Shown here in pieces: positions 17,640 to 27,044 of a stretch of 64,000 nt of DNA; position 1 is the first letter of the stretch; the number at the start of each line of letters is the position of its first letter. The stretch lies in NCBI GenBank assembly GCA_024231955.1, contig JAAEPZ010000764.1, positions 372,001 to 436,000 on the forward strand, in the 5' to 3' direction. The notes under the pieces were generated by a model. It had not been told where the DNA came from. It made no database searches and saw only the letters and a list, made by a program, of their open reading frames with translations. The position numbers and the translations under genes were made by a program. Origin of the DNA: a bacterium. Its GTDB lineage: Bacteria; Krumholzibacteriota; Krumholzibacteriia; JACNKJ01.

Positions 17640-20113
17640 ACGATAGGTTTACGGAGCGAGTCAGGAAGGTCTTGTTCCTGGCGAGGGATGAAGCCAGTCG
17701 ACTCCAGCATGAGTACATCGGCACCGAACATCTGCTGCTCGGAATTGTCCGGGAAGGGGAGGGAATTGCCGGTACCGTACTGAAAAAAATGGGTGTGGAG
17801 TTCGAACAGATCCGCATGGCTGTGGAAAAACTGGTTTCCGCAACCGGTGGCACGGTCATGGTTGGCGAGATCCCGTTTACGCCGCGGGCCAAAACCGTTC
17901 TGGAGTTATCCGTCGAGGAGGCGCGCCTCCTGGGGCACAACTATGTCGGCACCGAACACCTGCTTCTGGGCCTGATTCGTGAGGGTGAAGGGGTTGCAGC
18001 TCGCGTACTGCTCGATCTGGGAGCGGATCGCAAGAAGGTGCGTGAGGAGATCCTCAAACTTCTCGGGAGCTCCGGAGGCAAGCATAAGGAGTTCAAGAAG
18101 GAAAAATCCGAGACACCGTCCCTGGATCAATTCGGACGCGACCTCACCAAATACGCAGCCGATGGCAAGCTGGATCCTATCATCGGGCGCGACAAGGAGA
18201 TCAAGCGGATCGTTCAGATTCTCTCCCGCCGCAAAAAGAACAACCCGGTGCTGATCGGCGAACCCGGCGTGGGCAAATCCGCCATCGCCGAGGGGCTCGC
18301 ACAGCATATCGTGGAGAACAAGGTCCCCAGGATTCTCAAGGACAAGAGGATCTGCACGCTGGATCTGGCCAGTGTTGTGGCGGGGACCAAATACCGCGGT
18401 CAATTCGAAGAGCGGCTGAAATCTGTCATCAACGAGATCCGTGAGTCGGATGACGTAGTTCTGTTCATCGATGAGCTGCACACCATAGTCGGCGCGGGCG
18501 GCGCGGAGGGGGCTATCGATGCCTCCAACATGCTCAAGCCCTCCCTGGCTCGTGGCGAACTGCAGTGCATCGGCGCGACGACACTCGACGAATACCGCAA
18601 GCATATCGAAAAGGATGGCGCCCTGGAGCGTCGCTTCCAGATGGTCATGGTCAATCCGCCCTCGGAGAACGAGGCGATCGACATTCTCCGCGGTCTGCGG
18701 GACAAGTACGAAGCGCATCATCGTGCATCGTTTACCGACGAAGCGCTGATTCAGGCCGTCAAGCTGAGCCAGCGTTACATCAATAACCGCTTCCTGCCCG
18801 ACAAGGCTTTTGATGTGATCGATGAAGCGGGTGCGCGGGCGCGTCTCTCCGTCAGCGGCATCCCGACCGAATTGGTGGATGTCGAGAAGGAGCTGCACCG
18901 CGTCGAGAAGGAGAAAGAGAGCGCGATTCACAATCAGGAGTTCGAGAACGCCGCCAGATTGCGCGACGACGAGAAGACGCTGCGGCTCCGTCTGGACACC
19001 CTGCGCTTCGAGTCGGATGAGAGCGATACCGACACTCAGGCCGTGGTGGACATCGAGGATATCAACAACATCATCTCCATGATGACCGGTATCCCCATCG
19101 CCAGCGTCGAGGAGCAGGAGGGGCAAAAACTGCTGCGCATGGAGGAGATGCTGGGCGAGTCCGTCATCGGTCAGAGCGAAGGCATTGACGCCATCTCCTC
19201 GGCCGTACGTAGGAACCGGGCCGGTTTGCGCGATCCGCGCAGACCCATCGGCTCCTTCCTCTTCTGCGGTCCCACCGGCGTGGGTAAGACTCATCTGGCC
19301 CGCATGCTTGCTCGCTTCCTGTTCGATTCGGAGGATCAGCTGCTCCGTATCGACATGTCCGAGTACATGGAGAAGCACGCGGTCAGTCGCCTGATCGGTG
19401 CGCCGCCCGGGTATGTCGGCTATGAAGAGGGGGGGCATCTGACCGAAAAAGTCAGGAGAAACCCCTACTGTGTCGTTCTGCTGGATGAGATCGAGAAAGC
19501 TCATCCGGATGTCTTCAACATCCTGCTGCAGATTCTGGAGGACGGTCAGCTTACCGACAGCTTCGGACGCGCAGTGGATTTCAAGAACGCCGTCATCATC
19601 ATGACCAGCAACCTCGGCGTGAGGAAGATCAAGGACAATCGCACCATGGGCTTCTCGCTCAGTCACGATGACTCGGCGCACAAGGATATGACCTTCAAGA
19701 TCATGGAGGAGGTCAAGAAGGAGCTCAGTCCCGAATTCCTGAACAGGATCGACGACACCATCGTCTTCCACAGCCTTGGTCGCCCGGAGATGATACATAT
19801 CCTGGAGATACTGCTTGGTGAACTCAAGTCGCGTCTGAAAGATCAGGACTTCCACTTCGAGTTGGATGAGGACGCCAAATCGCTCCTGATTGACCGCGGT
19901 TTCGATCCCAGCCTGGGGGCGCGTCCGCTCCGTCGGGCCATCCAGCGCTATCTGGAGAACCCGCTTTCCGAGAGTATTCTGTCCGGCCGACTGAGAAGGG
20001 GGCCGCAAGTCACGATCAGTACGCGAGATGGGGAACTCACATTCACTCAGGATGTAGTAGCGACGAGCCACGATGAAGGTGATAAGGAGCTGGCCCCTAC
20101 CGAAAACCCCTGA
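17636..20113 (+). CDS. clpC: ClpC-type AAA+ unfoldase
   Basis: An 825-residue Clp/Hsp100 ATPase of the ClpC class, which feeds proteins to ClpP. The double Clp-N repeat carries GTEHLLLGI and GTEHLLLGL; in Bacillus ClpC the Glu of these motifs contacts phosphoarginine. D1 has [15 protein letters not shown] and [15 protein letters not shown]. The middle domain contains a UVR-like helix ([18 protein letters not shown]). D2 has [14 protein letters not shown] and [16 protein letters not shown]. Both ATPase sites look intact. It is the last gene before a strong intrinsic terminator. Confidence 0.96.
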   Translation: MNDRFTERVRKVLFLARDEASRLQHEYIGTEHLLLGIVREGEGIAGTVLKKMGVEFEQIRMAVEKLVSATGGTVMVGEIPFTPRAKTVLELSVEEARLLGHNYVGTEHLLLGLIREGEGVAARVLLDLGADRKKVREEILKLLGSSGGKHKEFKKEKSETPSLDQFGRDLTKYAADGKLDPIIGRDKEIKRIVQILSRRKKNNPVLIGEPGVGKSAIAEGLAQHIVENKVPRILKDKRICTLDLASVVAGTKYRGQFEERLKSVINEIRESDDVVLFIDELHTIVGAGGAEGAIDASNMLKPSLARGELQCIGATTLDEYRKHIEKDGALERRFQMVMVNPPSENEAIDILRGLRDKYEAHHRASFTDEALIQAVKLSQRYINNRFLPDKAFDVIDEAGARARLSVSGIPTELVDVEKELHRVEKEKESAIHNQEFENAARLRDDEKTLRLRLDTLRFESDESDTDTQAVVDIEDINNIISMMTGIPIASVEEQEGQKLLRMEEMLGESVIGQSEGIDAISSAVRRNRAGLRDPRRPIGSFLFCGPTGVGKTHLARMLARFLFDSEDQLLRIDMSEYMEKHAVSRLIGAPPGYVGYEEGGHLTEKVRRNPYCVVLLDEIEKAHPDVFNILLQILEDGQLTDSFGRAVDFKNAVIIMTSNLGVRKIKDNRTMGFSLSHDDSAHKDMTFKIMEEVKKELSPEFLNRIDDTIVFHSLGRPEMIHILEILLGELKSRLKDQDFHFELDEDAKSLLIDRGFDPSLGARPLRRAIQRYLENPLSESILSGRLRRGPQVTISTRDGELTFTQDVVATSHDEGDKELAPTENP

Positions 20114-20145
20114 ACCTGACGGCAACGGGACGCACGAATAAGCCC

Positions 20146-20174
20146 TTTACATTTTTCATCATATCTTCTACATT
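20146..20174 (+). promoter_or_regulatory. Sigma70-like promoter for bamA operon
   Basis: TTTACA (20146-20151), a 17-base spacer, then TACATT (20169-20174): 5 of 6 and 4 of 6 to consensus. The predicted start point, near 20181, is only a few bases before the clpC terminator hairpin, so the hairpin would form the 5' end of the bamA message. Confidence 0.55.
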
Positions 20175-20185
20175 GCCTTCGACAT

Positions 20186-20211
20186 ACGGCTCCTCTGGGA
20201 GCCGTTTTTTT
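20186..20211 (+). terminator. Intrinsic terminator after clpC
   Basis: An eight-base-pair perfect stem (ACGGCTCC with GGAGCCGT), a four-base loop TCTG, and seven T residues. It lies 72 bases past the clpC stop and 20 bases before bamA. Confidence 0.92.
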
Positions 20212-20231
20212 GAGCGAAGGCCACCCTGATA

Positions 20232-22532
20232 ATGGTGAATATGTCCCGTAAAATTCTGATGTTGATCACTGTCGTTCTTGCCAGTTTGACGACGGTGAAG
20301 CCTGTCCTTGCAGAGAACGGCGCGCTGATAGATTCCGTATGTGTTATCGGAGCCAGATTTGTCCCCGAAGAGCGGGTATTGCTGGAGTTCGGCATCTCTG
20401 CGGGCGACAATCCCGATCGCGAGTCTCTTGCCGAAGGTATCAGGCGGCTGTATCGCTCTCACCGCTTCTCCGGCATTGATCTGCTGATCTCGGAACTCCC
20501 GGGATCGGGCTTTCTTCTGACCCTCGTGATCGAGGAGTATCCCAGGATCGTCAGTATCACCTGGGAGGGCTTGAAGAAGATCAAGTCTGCGGATGTCGAA
20601 AAGGAGATAAGAGTCACCACCGGCAGCTATGCCCGACCGCTGCTGATCGAGACGGACAAGCGGGCCATCATCGCTCACTGTCGGGAAAAAGGGTATCACG
20701 CCGCGATTGTCACGTCGCAACTGGACGTTGATGAGCGTGGCAGGGGTAGTCTGACCTTTGTCGTCGATGAGGGCAGCAAGACCAAGATCAAGGATATAGA
20801 ATTCACCGGCAACGAGTACCTGAGCGACTCCGACCTGATGAAGACCATCTCATCCAAGCCCAAGCGGATCTACAATCCCAAAAGCTGGTTCAACTCCAAC
20901 TCCTATCAACCGGACAGCGTCAGCCAGGATGTCAGTCGCATCATGGAGCGCTATCATCAGGAGGGGCTGCTGGATGCGAAGATCACCAGCACCGATACGG
21001 ATTTCAACGAGAGCAATGACAGGATCTCCCTGAACTACAGGATCGAAGAGGGACCTCAGTATCTGTTCGGTACGATCAACTGGCAGGGCAATGCCGCGCT
21101 GCCCGACTCCATTATCGAGGAGTACCTCTATTTCGAGGAGGGGAGCAAATTCAGCGGTTATCGGCTGGATTTCGCCATCATGGGGCTCTCCAACTGGCTC
21201 TACGACGTCGGCTACCTGTACAATCAAGTCTACCCGGAGCGTCAGGTCGACGGAGACAAGGTCAGCCTGCTGATCCGGATCAACGAGGGATCACTCGCCA
21301 GGGTGAGGGACATCACCATCAGCGGCAACAGCAAAACCCGCGACAAGGTGATCCGGCGCGAAGTGAAGATCTTCCCGGGCGAGCTGTTCAACCGCAACAA
21401 ACTGGTGCGAAGTCAGCGTGACATCTACATGCTTCGCTACTTTGACGATGTTCAACTCGATCCAAGGCCCGATCCGGCAACTGGCGACGTCGATCTCAAT
21501 TTCCGCGTCGTCGAACGGAATTCCGGCAAATTCGGGGCGGGTGTCACCTATAGCGAAGCTCGCAGTATGACCGGTTTCATACAGCTTGGTGCGCAGAACT
21601 TCCGTGGACTAGGTGAATCGCTTGATTTCCAGTGGGAATTCGGCGAGCGGGTGCACCTGTTCAACATCTCCTTGATCAAGCCCTGGTTCCGCGACTTGCC
21701 TATGACCCTCAACACCAGTGTTTACCGCAGTCGCAGCAATCTCTATCGCGACTACTACGAAGATGAGAAGATGGGCTTCTCCTTCGGTATCGGTCGCGCC
21801 TTCCCCTGGCTGGAATACACACGGGTCAGCCTCTCCTATCGCCTGGAGAGCATGAAACTGTTCAACTTCAGTGAGAGCTATATTGCCGAGGGTGGGACCT
21901 TGACCCAACGCGACTGGCCAGAAATCGAGAGCAGCTCTCAGCTTACCTTCTGGCGCAACTCCACAGACAGTCCCTTCCTGCCGGGCAAGGGGACCAGGTT
22001 CAGAATCTCGGCCAAACTTGCGGGTGGCCCTCTCGGAGGCAATCTGGCTTACCAGAAGTATATGTGCCATTATACTTGGTATCAGCGTCTCGTCAGCAAG
22101 TTCGTCTTGCGCTATCACCAGACGCTGGGACTGGTTGACGGTTTGGGTTCCGCCAACGATGTGCCCGATCAGGAGACCTTCAGATTGGGGGGCAACCGCG
22201 TCAACCCGGTTCGTGGCTACGAGGACTATTCGATCGTTCCCCACGGGAACAGTAATTTCCTCGGCGGCAGGGCCATGACGACGGGTACGGTCGAGGTGAT
22301 TCTCGGCGTCAACAACAGTATCCAGATAATCATGCCCTTCTTCGATTTCGGCAACACGTGGAATTCGCTGTCCCAGGCCGATTTCACTACATTGAGACGT
22401 TCGGTGGGGATCGGTGCCAGAATCGAAGTGCCGATGATGGGTGTTATGGGATTCGACTGGGGCTACCCGTTCGATCCCCAGGGCGGACCTGACAAAGGCC
22501 GCTTCCAGTTCAAAATGGGAACAGACTTCTAG
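20232..22532 (+). CDS. bamA: Outer membrane protein assembly factor BamA (Omp85)
   Basis: The central beta-barrel insertase of the outer membrane. 766 residues: a signal peptide (MLITVVLASLTTVKPVLA), a series of POTRA domains to about residue 420 (for example IKDIEFTGNEYLSDSDLMKTI and RVRDITISGNSKTRDKVIRREV), then a 16-strand-type barrel with the lid-lock motif NPVRGYED and a C-terminal aromatic end (FQFKMGTDF). The ATG at 20232 has GAAGG about 12 bases upstream; 20241 is an alternative. skp and the lpx genes follow closely, a common outer-membrane biogenesis arrangement. Confidence 0.96.
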   Translation: MVNMSRKILMLITVVLASLTTVKPVLAENGALIDSVCVIGARFVPEERVLLEFGISAGDNPDRESLAEGIRRLYRSHRFSGIDLLISELPGSGFLLTLVIEEYPRIVSITWEGLKKIKSADVEKEIRVTTGSYARPLLIETDKRAIIAHCREKGYHAAIVTSQLDVDERGRGSLTFVVDEGSKTKIKDIEFTGNEYLSDSDLMKTISSKPKRIYNPKSWFNSNSYQPDSVSQDVSRIMERYHQEGLLDAKITSTDTDFNESNDRISLNYRIEEGPQYLFGTINWQGNAALPDSIIEEYLYFEEGSKFSGYRLDFAIMGLSNWLYDVGYLYNQVYPERQVDGDKVSLLIRINEGSLARVRDITISGNSKTRDKVIRREVKIFPGELFNRNKLVRSQRDIYMLRYFDDVQLDPRPDPATGDVDLNFRVVERNSGKFGAGVTYSEARSMTGFIQLGAQNFRGLGESLDFQWEFGERVHLFNISLIKPWFRDLPMTLNTSVYRSRSNLYRDYYEDEKMGFSFGIGRAFPWLEYTRVSLSYRLESMKLFNFSESYIAEGGTLTQRDWPEIESSSQLTFWRNSTDSPFLPGKGTRFRISAKLAGGPLGGNLAYQKYMCHYTWYQRLVSKFVLRYHQTLGLVDGLGSANDVPDQETFRLGGNRVNPVRGYEDYSIVPHGNSNFLGGRAMTTGTVEVILGVNNSIQIIMPFFDFGNTWNSLSQADFTTLRRSVGIGARIEVPMMGVMGFDWGYPFDPQGGPDKGRFQFKMGTDF

Positions 22533-22550
22533 CTGAAAGATGAGTCAGAT

Positions 22551-23063
22551 ATGCGTTTTCTATCAAGTTTCATTCTCTTGCTCCTGCTTGCCGGTGTAGC
22601 TGTTGCCGAAGATCTCAAGGTGGGAGTCATTGACTTCCAGGCCATTTTTCAGAGCTACGAAGGTTTTGCGGAAGCAGAAACGATCTTCCTCAAGGATATG
22701 GAGGCGTGGCAGAGCGAGAAGCAACAGATGCTTGACAATCTGATGGCTGCGCGGGAAGAATACCAGGTTCAGCGCCTCATGATGACTCCGGATACCCAAA
22801 AGGAGAAAGAGGCGGAACTGTCCCGAATGGAGGCCGAGCTCTATCAGTTCGACCAGGATAAATTCAGCGCCAACGGCGAAGCCGCGCGCAGGAACATGGA
22901 GCTCAGCGAACCCATTTACGAAGAGATTCGGGAAGTGGTGAAGACCTACTGTGAGGAGGAGGGCTACGATCTGGTTCTCGACGTCTCAGGAGCTGTCATA
23001 TACCAAAAGCCTGAAATGCTTCTCGATGAGCAGATCAAGACCGCACTCCAAGCCAAAGGCTAA
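22551..23063 (+). CDS. skp: OmpH/Skp-family periplasmic chaperone
   Basis: A 170-residue exported protein. The signal peptide ends AVAEDLKVG. The start of the mature protein (LKVGVIDFQAIFQSYEG) is typical of OmpH/Skp. A long charged coiled-coil middle (about residues 45-120) forms the chaperone arms, and the end returns to the beta core (YDLVLDVSGAVIYQKPE). Skp carries unfolded outer-membrane proteins to BAM. It sits 18 bases after bamA. Confidence 0.92.
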   Translation: MRFLSSFILLLLLAGVAVAEDLKVGVIDFQAIFQSYEGFAEAETIFLKDMEAWQSEKQQMLDNLMAAREEYQVQRLMMTPDTQKEKEAELSRMEAELYQFDQDKFSANGEAARRNMELSEPIYEEIREVVKTYCEEEGYDLVLDVSGAVIYQKPEMLLDEQIKTALQAKG

Positions 23064-23065
23064 AT

Positions 23066-24166
23066 TTGAAAGAGTCTAATCATGAACCGATGGGCCTAAG
23101 TATTGAGCCCAAGCAGTTCACTTTGAGTGAACTGGCGGCGGCGCTGGGTGAACAGTTTGAGGGCAACCCCGACCTGTTGATCTCAGGAGTTGCCGGAATC
23201 AAGGAGGCGGGCCGGGGCCAGATCAGCTTCCTGTCAAATGGACGGTATCTGCACTTTCTCGAGCGAACCGAGGCATCAGCCCTTGTTGTGGCCGCAGGTG
23301 TCGATACCAAGGGTATTCCGGCCATCCGATCGGAGAATCCCTATCTGAGTTTCCTGATGATCGTCCGCCTGTTTTCACAACCTCTGCGCCACCGCTATCC
23401 GGCCGGTGTTCATCAGACGGCTGTGATAGGCGAGGGGACCGTCTTTGGCGAGGGCTGTCACATCGGGGCCAATACCTATATCGGCGAACAGGCCAGGATC
23501 GGCAAAAACGTCGTCCTTACCCCCGGTGTCGTCCTGTTGGATCGGGTCGTCATCGGCGACAACTGCATCCTTTTTCCCAATGTGGTTGTTCGCGAGGCCT
23601 GCCGGCTGGCCGAAAGGGTCATCATCCACTCCGGCAGCGTTATCGGCTCCGACGGCTACGGGTATGCCCATGACGGCAAGGTGCACCACAAGATTCCCCA
23701 GATCGGAATTGTCGTGATCGAGGATGACGTCGAGATCGGTGCCAATGTGGCCATTGATCGAGCCGCGACCGGAATCACACGCATCGGACGCGGCTGCAAA
23801 ATCGATAATCTCGTTCACATCGCTCACAATGTCGAGATTGATGAATACTGTCTGATCGTCGGTCAGGTCGGAATCTCCGGCAGCACCCATATCGGCCCCA
23901 ACTGCGTCATTGGTGGCCAGGCGGGATTGGCGGGTCACATCGTCATTGGCGAGGGCGTCAAGATCGGCGCTCAGTCCGGTGTGACCAAATCCATTCCGAG
24001 CAATGTTTGTGTCTCAGGTTATCCGGCTCGGCCGCATGATCAATCCATGAGACAGAGTGCGATGTTGAGCAAACTGCCGGAGCTCATGAAGCGGGTCAAG
24101 GATCTCGAGGAAAAACTGGCTGAGTGTGCAAATGCGCCCAACGATGAAAAGAGGGGGTCGAAGTGA
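23066..24166 (+). CDS. lpxD: UDP-3-O-(acyl)glucosamine N-acyltransferase LpxD
   Basis: The third step of lipid A synthesis, adding the N-linked acyl chain. About 366 residues: an N-terminal uridine-binding domain (QFTLSELAAALG, GQISFLSN), then a left-handed beta helix of hexapeptide repeats (IGEGTVFGEGCHIGANTYIGE and onward). The catalytic His is in NLVHIAHNVEI. TTG at 23066 has AAAGG six bases upstream; the alternative ATG at 23090 lacks a ribosome site. It overlaps the GTG of lpxC-fabZ. Confidence 0.95.
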   Translation: MKESNHEPMGLSIEPKQFTLSELAAALGEQFEGNPDLLISGVAGIKEAGRGQISFLSNGRYLHFLERTEASALVVAAGVDTKGIPAIRSENPYLSFLMIVRLFSQPLRHRYPAGVHQTAVIGEGTVFGEGCHIGANTYIGEQARIGKNVVLTPGVVLLDRVVIGDNCILFPNVVVREACRLAERVIIHSGSVIGSDGYGYAHDGKVHHKIPQIGIVVIEDDVEIGANVAIDRAATGITRIGRGCKIDNLVHIAHNVEIDEYCLIVGQVGISGSTHIGPNCVIGGQAGLAGHIVIGEGVKIGAQSGVTKSIPSNVCVSGYPARPHDQSMRQSAMLSKLPELMKRVKDLEEKLAECANAPNDEKRGSK

Positions 24167-25476
24167 TTCGTCAGCAGCGGACCGTGGCCAAGGAGTTTCT
24201 GTTTGAGGGTATAGGCCTCCACACCGGTAATCCCGTCACCATGAAGTTCATCCCAGCCCCTATCAATTCGGGCATCGTATTCCGTCGCGTGGATCTCGAT
24301 CCACCTGTCGAGCTGGCCGCAACAGCGGAAAACTCTTTGCTGACGACGGAGGATTTCCGCAATACGACCCTGCAAAAAGATGGAGCGACCATCTATACGG
24401 TCGAGCACGTGCTGGCGACTCTCGCGGGCCTCGGCGTCGACAACTGTACGATAGAGTTGAACTCAAACGAACCCGCCGAACCTCCAACGGGAAGTTGCAA
24501 CGATTACGTGCAGGCCATCAAAGAGGTCGGTATCGTGGGGCAGGGCGCCCCCGTGCGCTATCTGGAGATCAAGCAGCCGATCAGCCTGATTGAGGACGGG
24601 ATCGAACTTCTGGCGCTGCCCTATGACGGACTGCGCATGAGCTTCACGATCAAATACGACAATCCGCTTCTCGGCACCCAGTACGCCTCCTTCGAGATCA
24701 CTCCGGACGTATTCGAAGAGGAGATCGCCGGTGCCAGGACCTTCGTCCTGCTGGAGGATGTCGAGAGGCTAAAGGAGCGCGGTCTGATCAAGGGCGGCTC
24801 CATCAAGAATGCAATCGTGGTCGGTCCCGACGGCATCATGAACGAAGCGCCTCTCAATTACCCCAATGAGTTCGTGCGTCACAAGATCCTCGATCTCATC
24901 GGTGATCTCTCTCTGGTGGGGATGCCCATCAAGGGGCACATCATTAGCCACAAGAGCGGTCACGCCTCTAACGCCAAATTCGCCAGGATGTTAGCGGGGG
25001 CAGCTGCCAGGCAGGATCAAGTCTTTGACGCCGGCAGCCCGGAGCATTGGAACATTCGCGACATACTCAGACTCATGCCGCACCGCTATCCATTCCTCCT
25101 TGTCGATCGTCTTCTGGACATGGAGGACGGCAAGAAGGTCGTCGGTATCAAGAATGTCACCATCAACGAGCCCTTCTTCCAGGGGCATTTCCCCGGCCAT
25201 CCGATCTTCCCCGCTGTGCTCATACTCGAATCCATGGCGCAAACCGGCGGCATTCTTTTGCTTTCTACAGTGGACAACCCCAAGGGTAAATTGGTCTACT
25301 TCCTGGCGATCGACAATGCCCGTTTCCGCAAACCTGTTCTCCCGGGCGATCAGCTCCGCCTTGAACTCACCATGCTCAGGCTACGTAAAAGCGGCTGTAA
25401 GATGCGTGGCGAGGCCTACGTTGACGGCGCATTGGTAGCCGAAGCAGATCTACTTGCCAAGGTGGTCGAGAGGTAG
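24163..25476 (+). CDS. lpxC: Bifunctional LpxC-FabZ fusion: deacetylase plus 3-hydroxyacyl-ACP dehydratase
   Basis: A single 437-residue protein. Residues 1 to about 290 are LpxC, the zinc deacetylase that commits to lipid A, with zinc ligands H82 (VEHVLA), H240 and D244 (VRHKILDLIGDL) and base H267 (HKSGHASN). Residues about 296-437 are FabZ, the dehydratase of fatty-acid synthesis, with H307 (MPHRYPFLLVDR) and E356 (FPAVLILESMAQ). Such fusions are known from Bacteroidetes and some FCB relatives. One oddity is that the usual IMDGSA stretch of LpxC reads PPTGSC here. GTG start, coupled to lpxD; lpxA starts right after the stop. Confidence 0.95.
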   Translation: MIRQQRTVAKEFLFEGIGLHTGNPVTMKFIPAPINSGIVFRRVDLDPPVELAATAENSLLTTEDFRNTTLQKDGATIYTVEHVLATLAGLGVDNCTIELNSNEPAEPPTGSCNDYVQAIKEVGIVGQGAPVRYLEIKQPISLIEDGIELLALPYDGLRMSFTIKYDNPLLGTQYASFEITPDVFEEEIAGARTFVLLEDVERLKERGLIKGGSIKNAIVVGPDGIMNEAPLNYPNEFVRHKILDLIGDLSLVGMPIKGHIISHKSGHASNAKFARMLAGAAARQDQVFDAGSPEHWNIRDILRLMPHRYPFLLVDRLLDMEDGKKVVGIKNVTINEPFFQGHFPGHPIFPAVLILESMAQTGGILLLSTVDNPKGKLVYFLAIDNARFRKPVLPGDQLRLELTMLRLRKSGCKMRGEAYVDGALVAEADLLAKVVER

Positions 25477-26271
25477 ATGAAGGCAGTTATGCAACCAGAC
25501 AAGAACATTCATCCAACAGCTATCGTGGACCCTGAGGCCCATCTTGGATCCGGTGTTTCGGTTGGTCCCTTTTCGATTATCGCCGCCGGTGCGCGTATCG
25601 GCGACAACTGCGAGATCAGCAGCCATGTGCGGATCGAGGGTTGCGTCACCATGGGGGAGAGTAATCGAATCTTCCAGGGCGCCGTGATCGGCAGCGAACC
25701 CCAGGATCTGAAATATCAGGGGGAGGACAGCAGGCTGGAGATTGGTGACCGGAACTGCATTCGCGAGTATGCGACAATGAATCCCGGCACCGGGGACAAC
25801 GCGCTTACCAGGATCGGAAGCGATTGTCTGCTGATGGCATACAGTCATATCGCGCATAACTGCACCCTCGGCGACCGTGTCATCCTGGCCAACAGCGTCA
25901 ATCTCGCCGGCCATGTTCTGATCGAGGACTGCGCCATCATAGGTGGCATTACACCACTCCATCAGTTTGTCCATATCGGTGCCCACAGCATCATTGGCGG
26001 CGGCAGCCGCGTTCCCCAGGATGTGCTGCCCTTCATGCGTGGTGCGGGCAATCCCCTGATTATGGCCGGTCTCAACGCCGTTGGCTTGCAGCGCCGCGGA
26101 TTCAAGCCGAAGACGTTGCGCAATCTGCGCAGCGCCTATCGCATTTTCTACCGAAGCGGATTGAACACCTCGCAGGCACTTGAGCAGATGGAGGCGGAGA
26201 TCGGCGACGACGAACATGTTCGGCACATCATCGATTTCGTCAAGAATACCGAGCGCGGCATCGCCAAGTAA
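25477..26271 (+). CDS. lpxA: Acyl-ACP:UDP-GlcNAc O-acyltransferase LpxA
   Basis: First enzyme of lipid A synthesis. 264 residues: a left-handed beta helix (IHPTAIVDPEAHLGSGVSVGP) with the catalytic His in YSHIAHNCTLGD, the HQF/IGAH segment, and the helical C-terminal domain (GLQRRGFKPKTLRNLR). Immediately follows the lpxC-fabZ stop. The next gene is on the opposite strand, so lpxA ends the bamA-skp-lpxD-lpxC-lpxA run. The substrate could be UDP-GlcNAc or its 3-amino form (see the nearby oxidoreductase). Confidence 0.95.
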   Translation: MKAVMQPDKNIHPTAIVDPEAHLGSGVSVGPFSIIAAGARIGDNCEISSHVRIEGCVTMGESNRIFQGAVIGSEPQDLKYQGEDSRLEIGDRNCIREYATMNPGTGDNALTRIGSDCLLMAYSHIAHNCTLGDRVILANSVNLAGHVLIEDCAIIGGITPLHQFVHIGAHSIIGGGSRVPQDVLPFMRGAGNPLIMAGLNAVGLQRRGFKPKTLRNLRSAYRIFYRSGLNTSQALEQMEAEIGDDEHVRHIIDFVKNTERGIAK

Positions 26272-26291
26272 AATCCAGCGTGCTCCCGCAG

Positions 26292-26951
26292 TCAGATCTC
26301 CGGTTCCCGGATCTCCGTTCCGTTTGCACCGTTCCAGCGTTTGAATTGCGCAATCAAATCGCCGCCCTGCACTCTGAGCCGCTCCGGGGCATAGTCGCTC
26401 GGGGCATAGATGACAAACAGGATCCTCTCCGTCTCCGGTCTGATGCGGCAACGCCGTGAATCCGAGGTCGGGGAACCAAAAGGCCCAGAGGCATCCGCAA
26501 GACACAATCGGCCCGCCACATTGATCTCCCCCTTGCGGATCCCCTCGAACGAGTCACCCTCTGCCCCCAACTTCATGGTCACATCACCGACAATCCTGTC
26601 CGCATCGTAAAGTCCCAGGGGCAATCCAGCAGACAATGAGAACAGATTGCCGGTGTCGACAAGCGGATCCAGTCGATAGAGCCCTTTGCCCTGCAGCACG
26701 CGGCGCAAAAGCGCCTCACTGGATGGACGATGGCGGGTCGGCTCCATCCCCACGGCGTGATATAACCTCCTGGCGGGGGCAAGGAGCGGAATTGACGATG
26801 GTTTGCGGCCCTGCCAATTTGAGATCATCCGCGCCTGCACCGTGTCGATTTCGGATCGAAAATCGGGGTGCTCTTCATGCGTGACACCGGTCAGAACAGC
26901 GTAGACGGCCAGCACCCGATCGTGTAATTCTTCTGCGAGATTGACCTTCAT
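26292..26951 (-). CDS. B3/B4 tRNA-binding-domain protein
   Basis: A 219-residue free-standing homologue of the B3/B4 domain of phenylalanyl-tRNA synthetase beta chain. The pattern SSEALLRRVLQGKGLYRLDPLVDTGNLFSLSAGLPLGLYDADRI is characteristic of such proteins. They are thought to act in aminoacyl-tRNA editing or amino-acid sensing, but function is not established. It lies in reverse orientation between lpxA and the lpxB operon; 20 bases separate its stop from that of lpxA. It starts about 90 bases from, and divergent to, the oxidoreductase gene. Confidence 0.85.
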   Translation of the reverse strand: MKVNLAEELHDRVLAVYAVLTGVTHEEHPDFRSEIDTVQARMISNWQGRKPSSIPLLAPARRLYHAVGMEPTRHRPSSEALLRRVLQGKGLYRLDPLVDTGNLFSLSAGLPLGLYDADRIVGDVTMKLGAEGDSFEGIRKGEINVAGRLCLADASGPFGSPTSDSRRCRIRPETERILFVIYAPSDYAPERLRVQGGDLIAQFKRWNGANGTEIREPEI

Positions 26952-26990
26952 GATTACATCCGTTTGAGAGAAGGGATATCGTCAAGAGCA

Positions 26991-27018
26991 TTGACATGCC
27001 TCTACATTGAATTAACAT
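26991..27018 (+). promoter_or_regulatory. Sigma70-like promoter of the oxidoreductase-lpxB-lpxK operon
   Basis: Perfect TTGACA (26991-26996), a 16-base spacer, TAACAT (27013-27018, 4 of 6). The predicted start near 27025 leaves a 20-base leader with GGGAGG before the TTG start at 27045. Confidence 0.6.
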
Positions 27019-27044
27019 CCAGCAGTCATTAACGGGAGGTCAAG

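Noticed and set aside
17906..20125. A 739-residue open frame on the minus strand opposite clpC
   Set aside because: It lies fully antisense to an unmistakable ClpC gene, has no recognisable domain and no ribosome site; it is a mirror of biased codon use.
25450..26505. A 351-residue minus-strand frame opposite lpxA and part of the B3/B4 gene
   Set aside because: Antisense to the clear LpxA beta-helix, with no known motifs.
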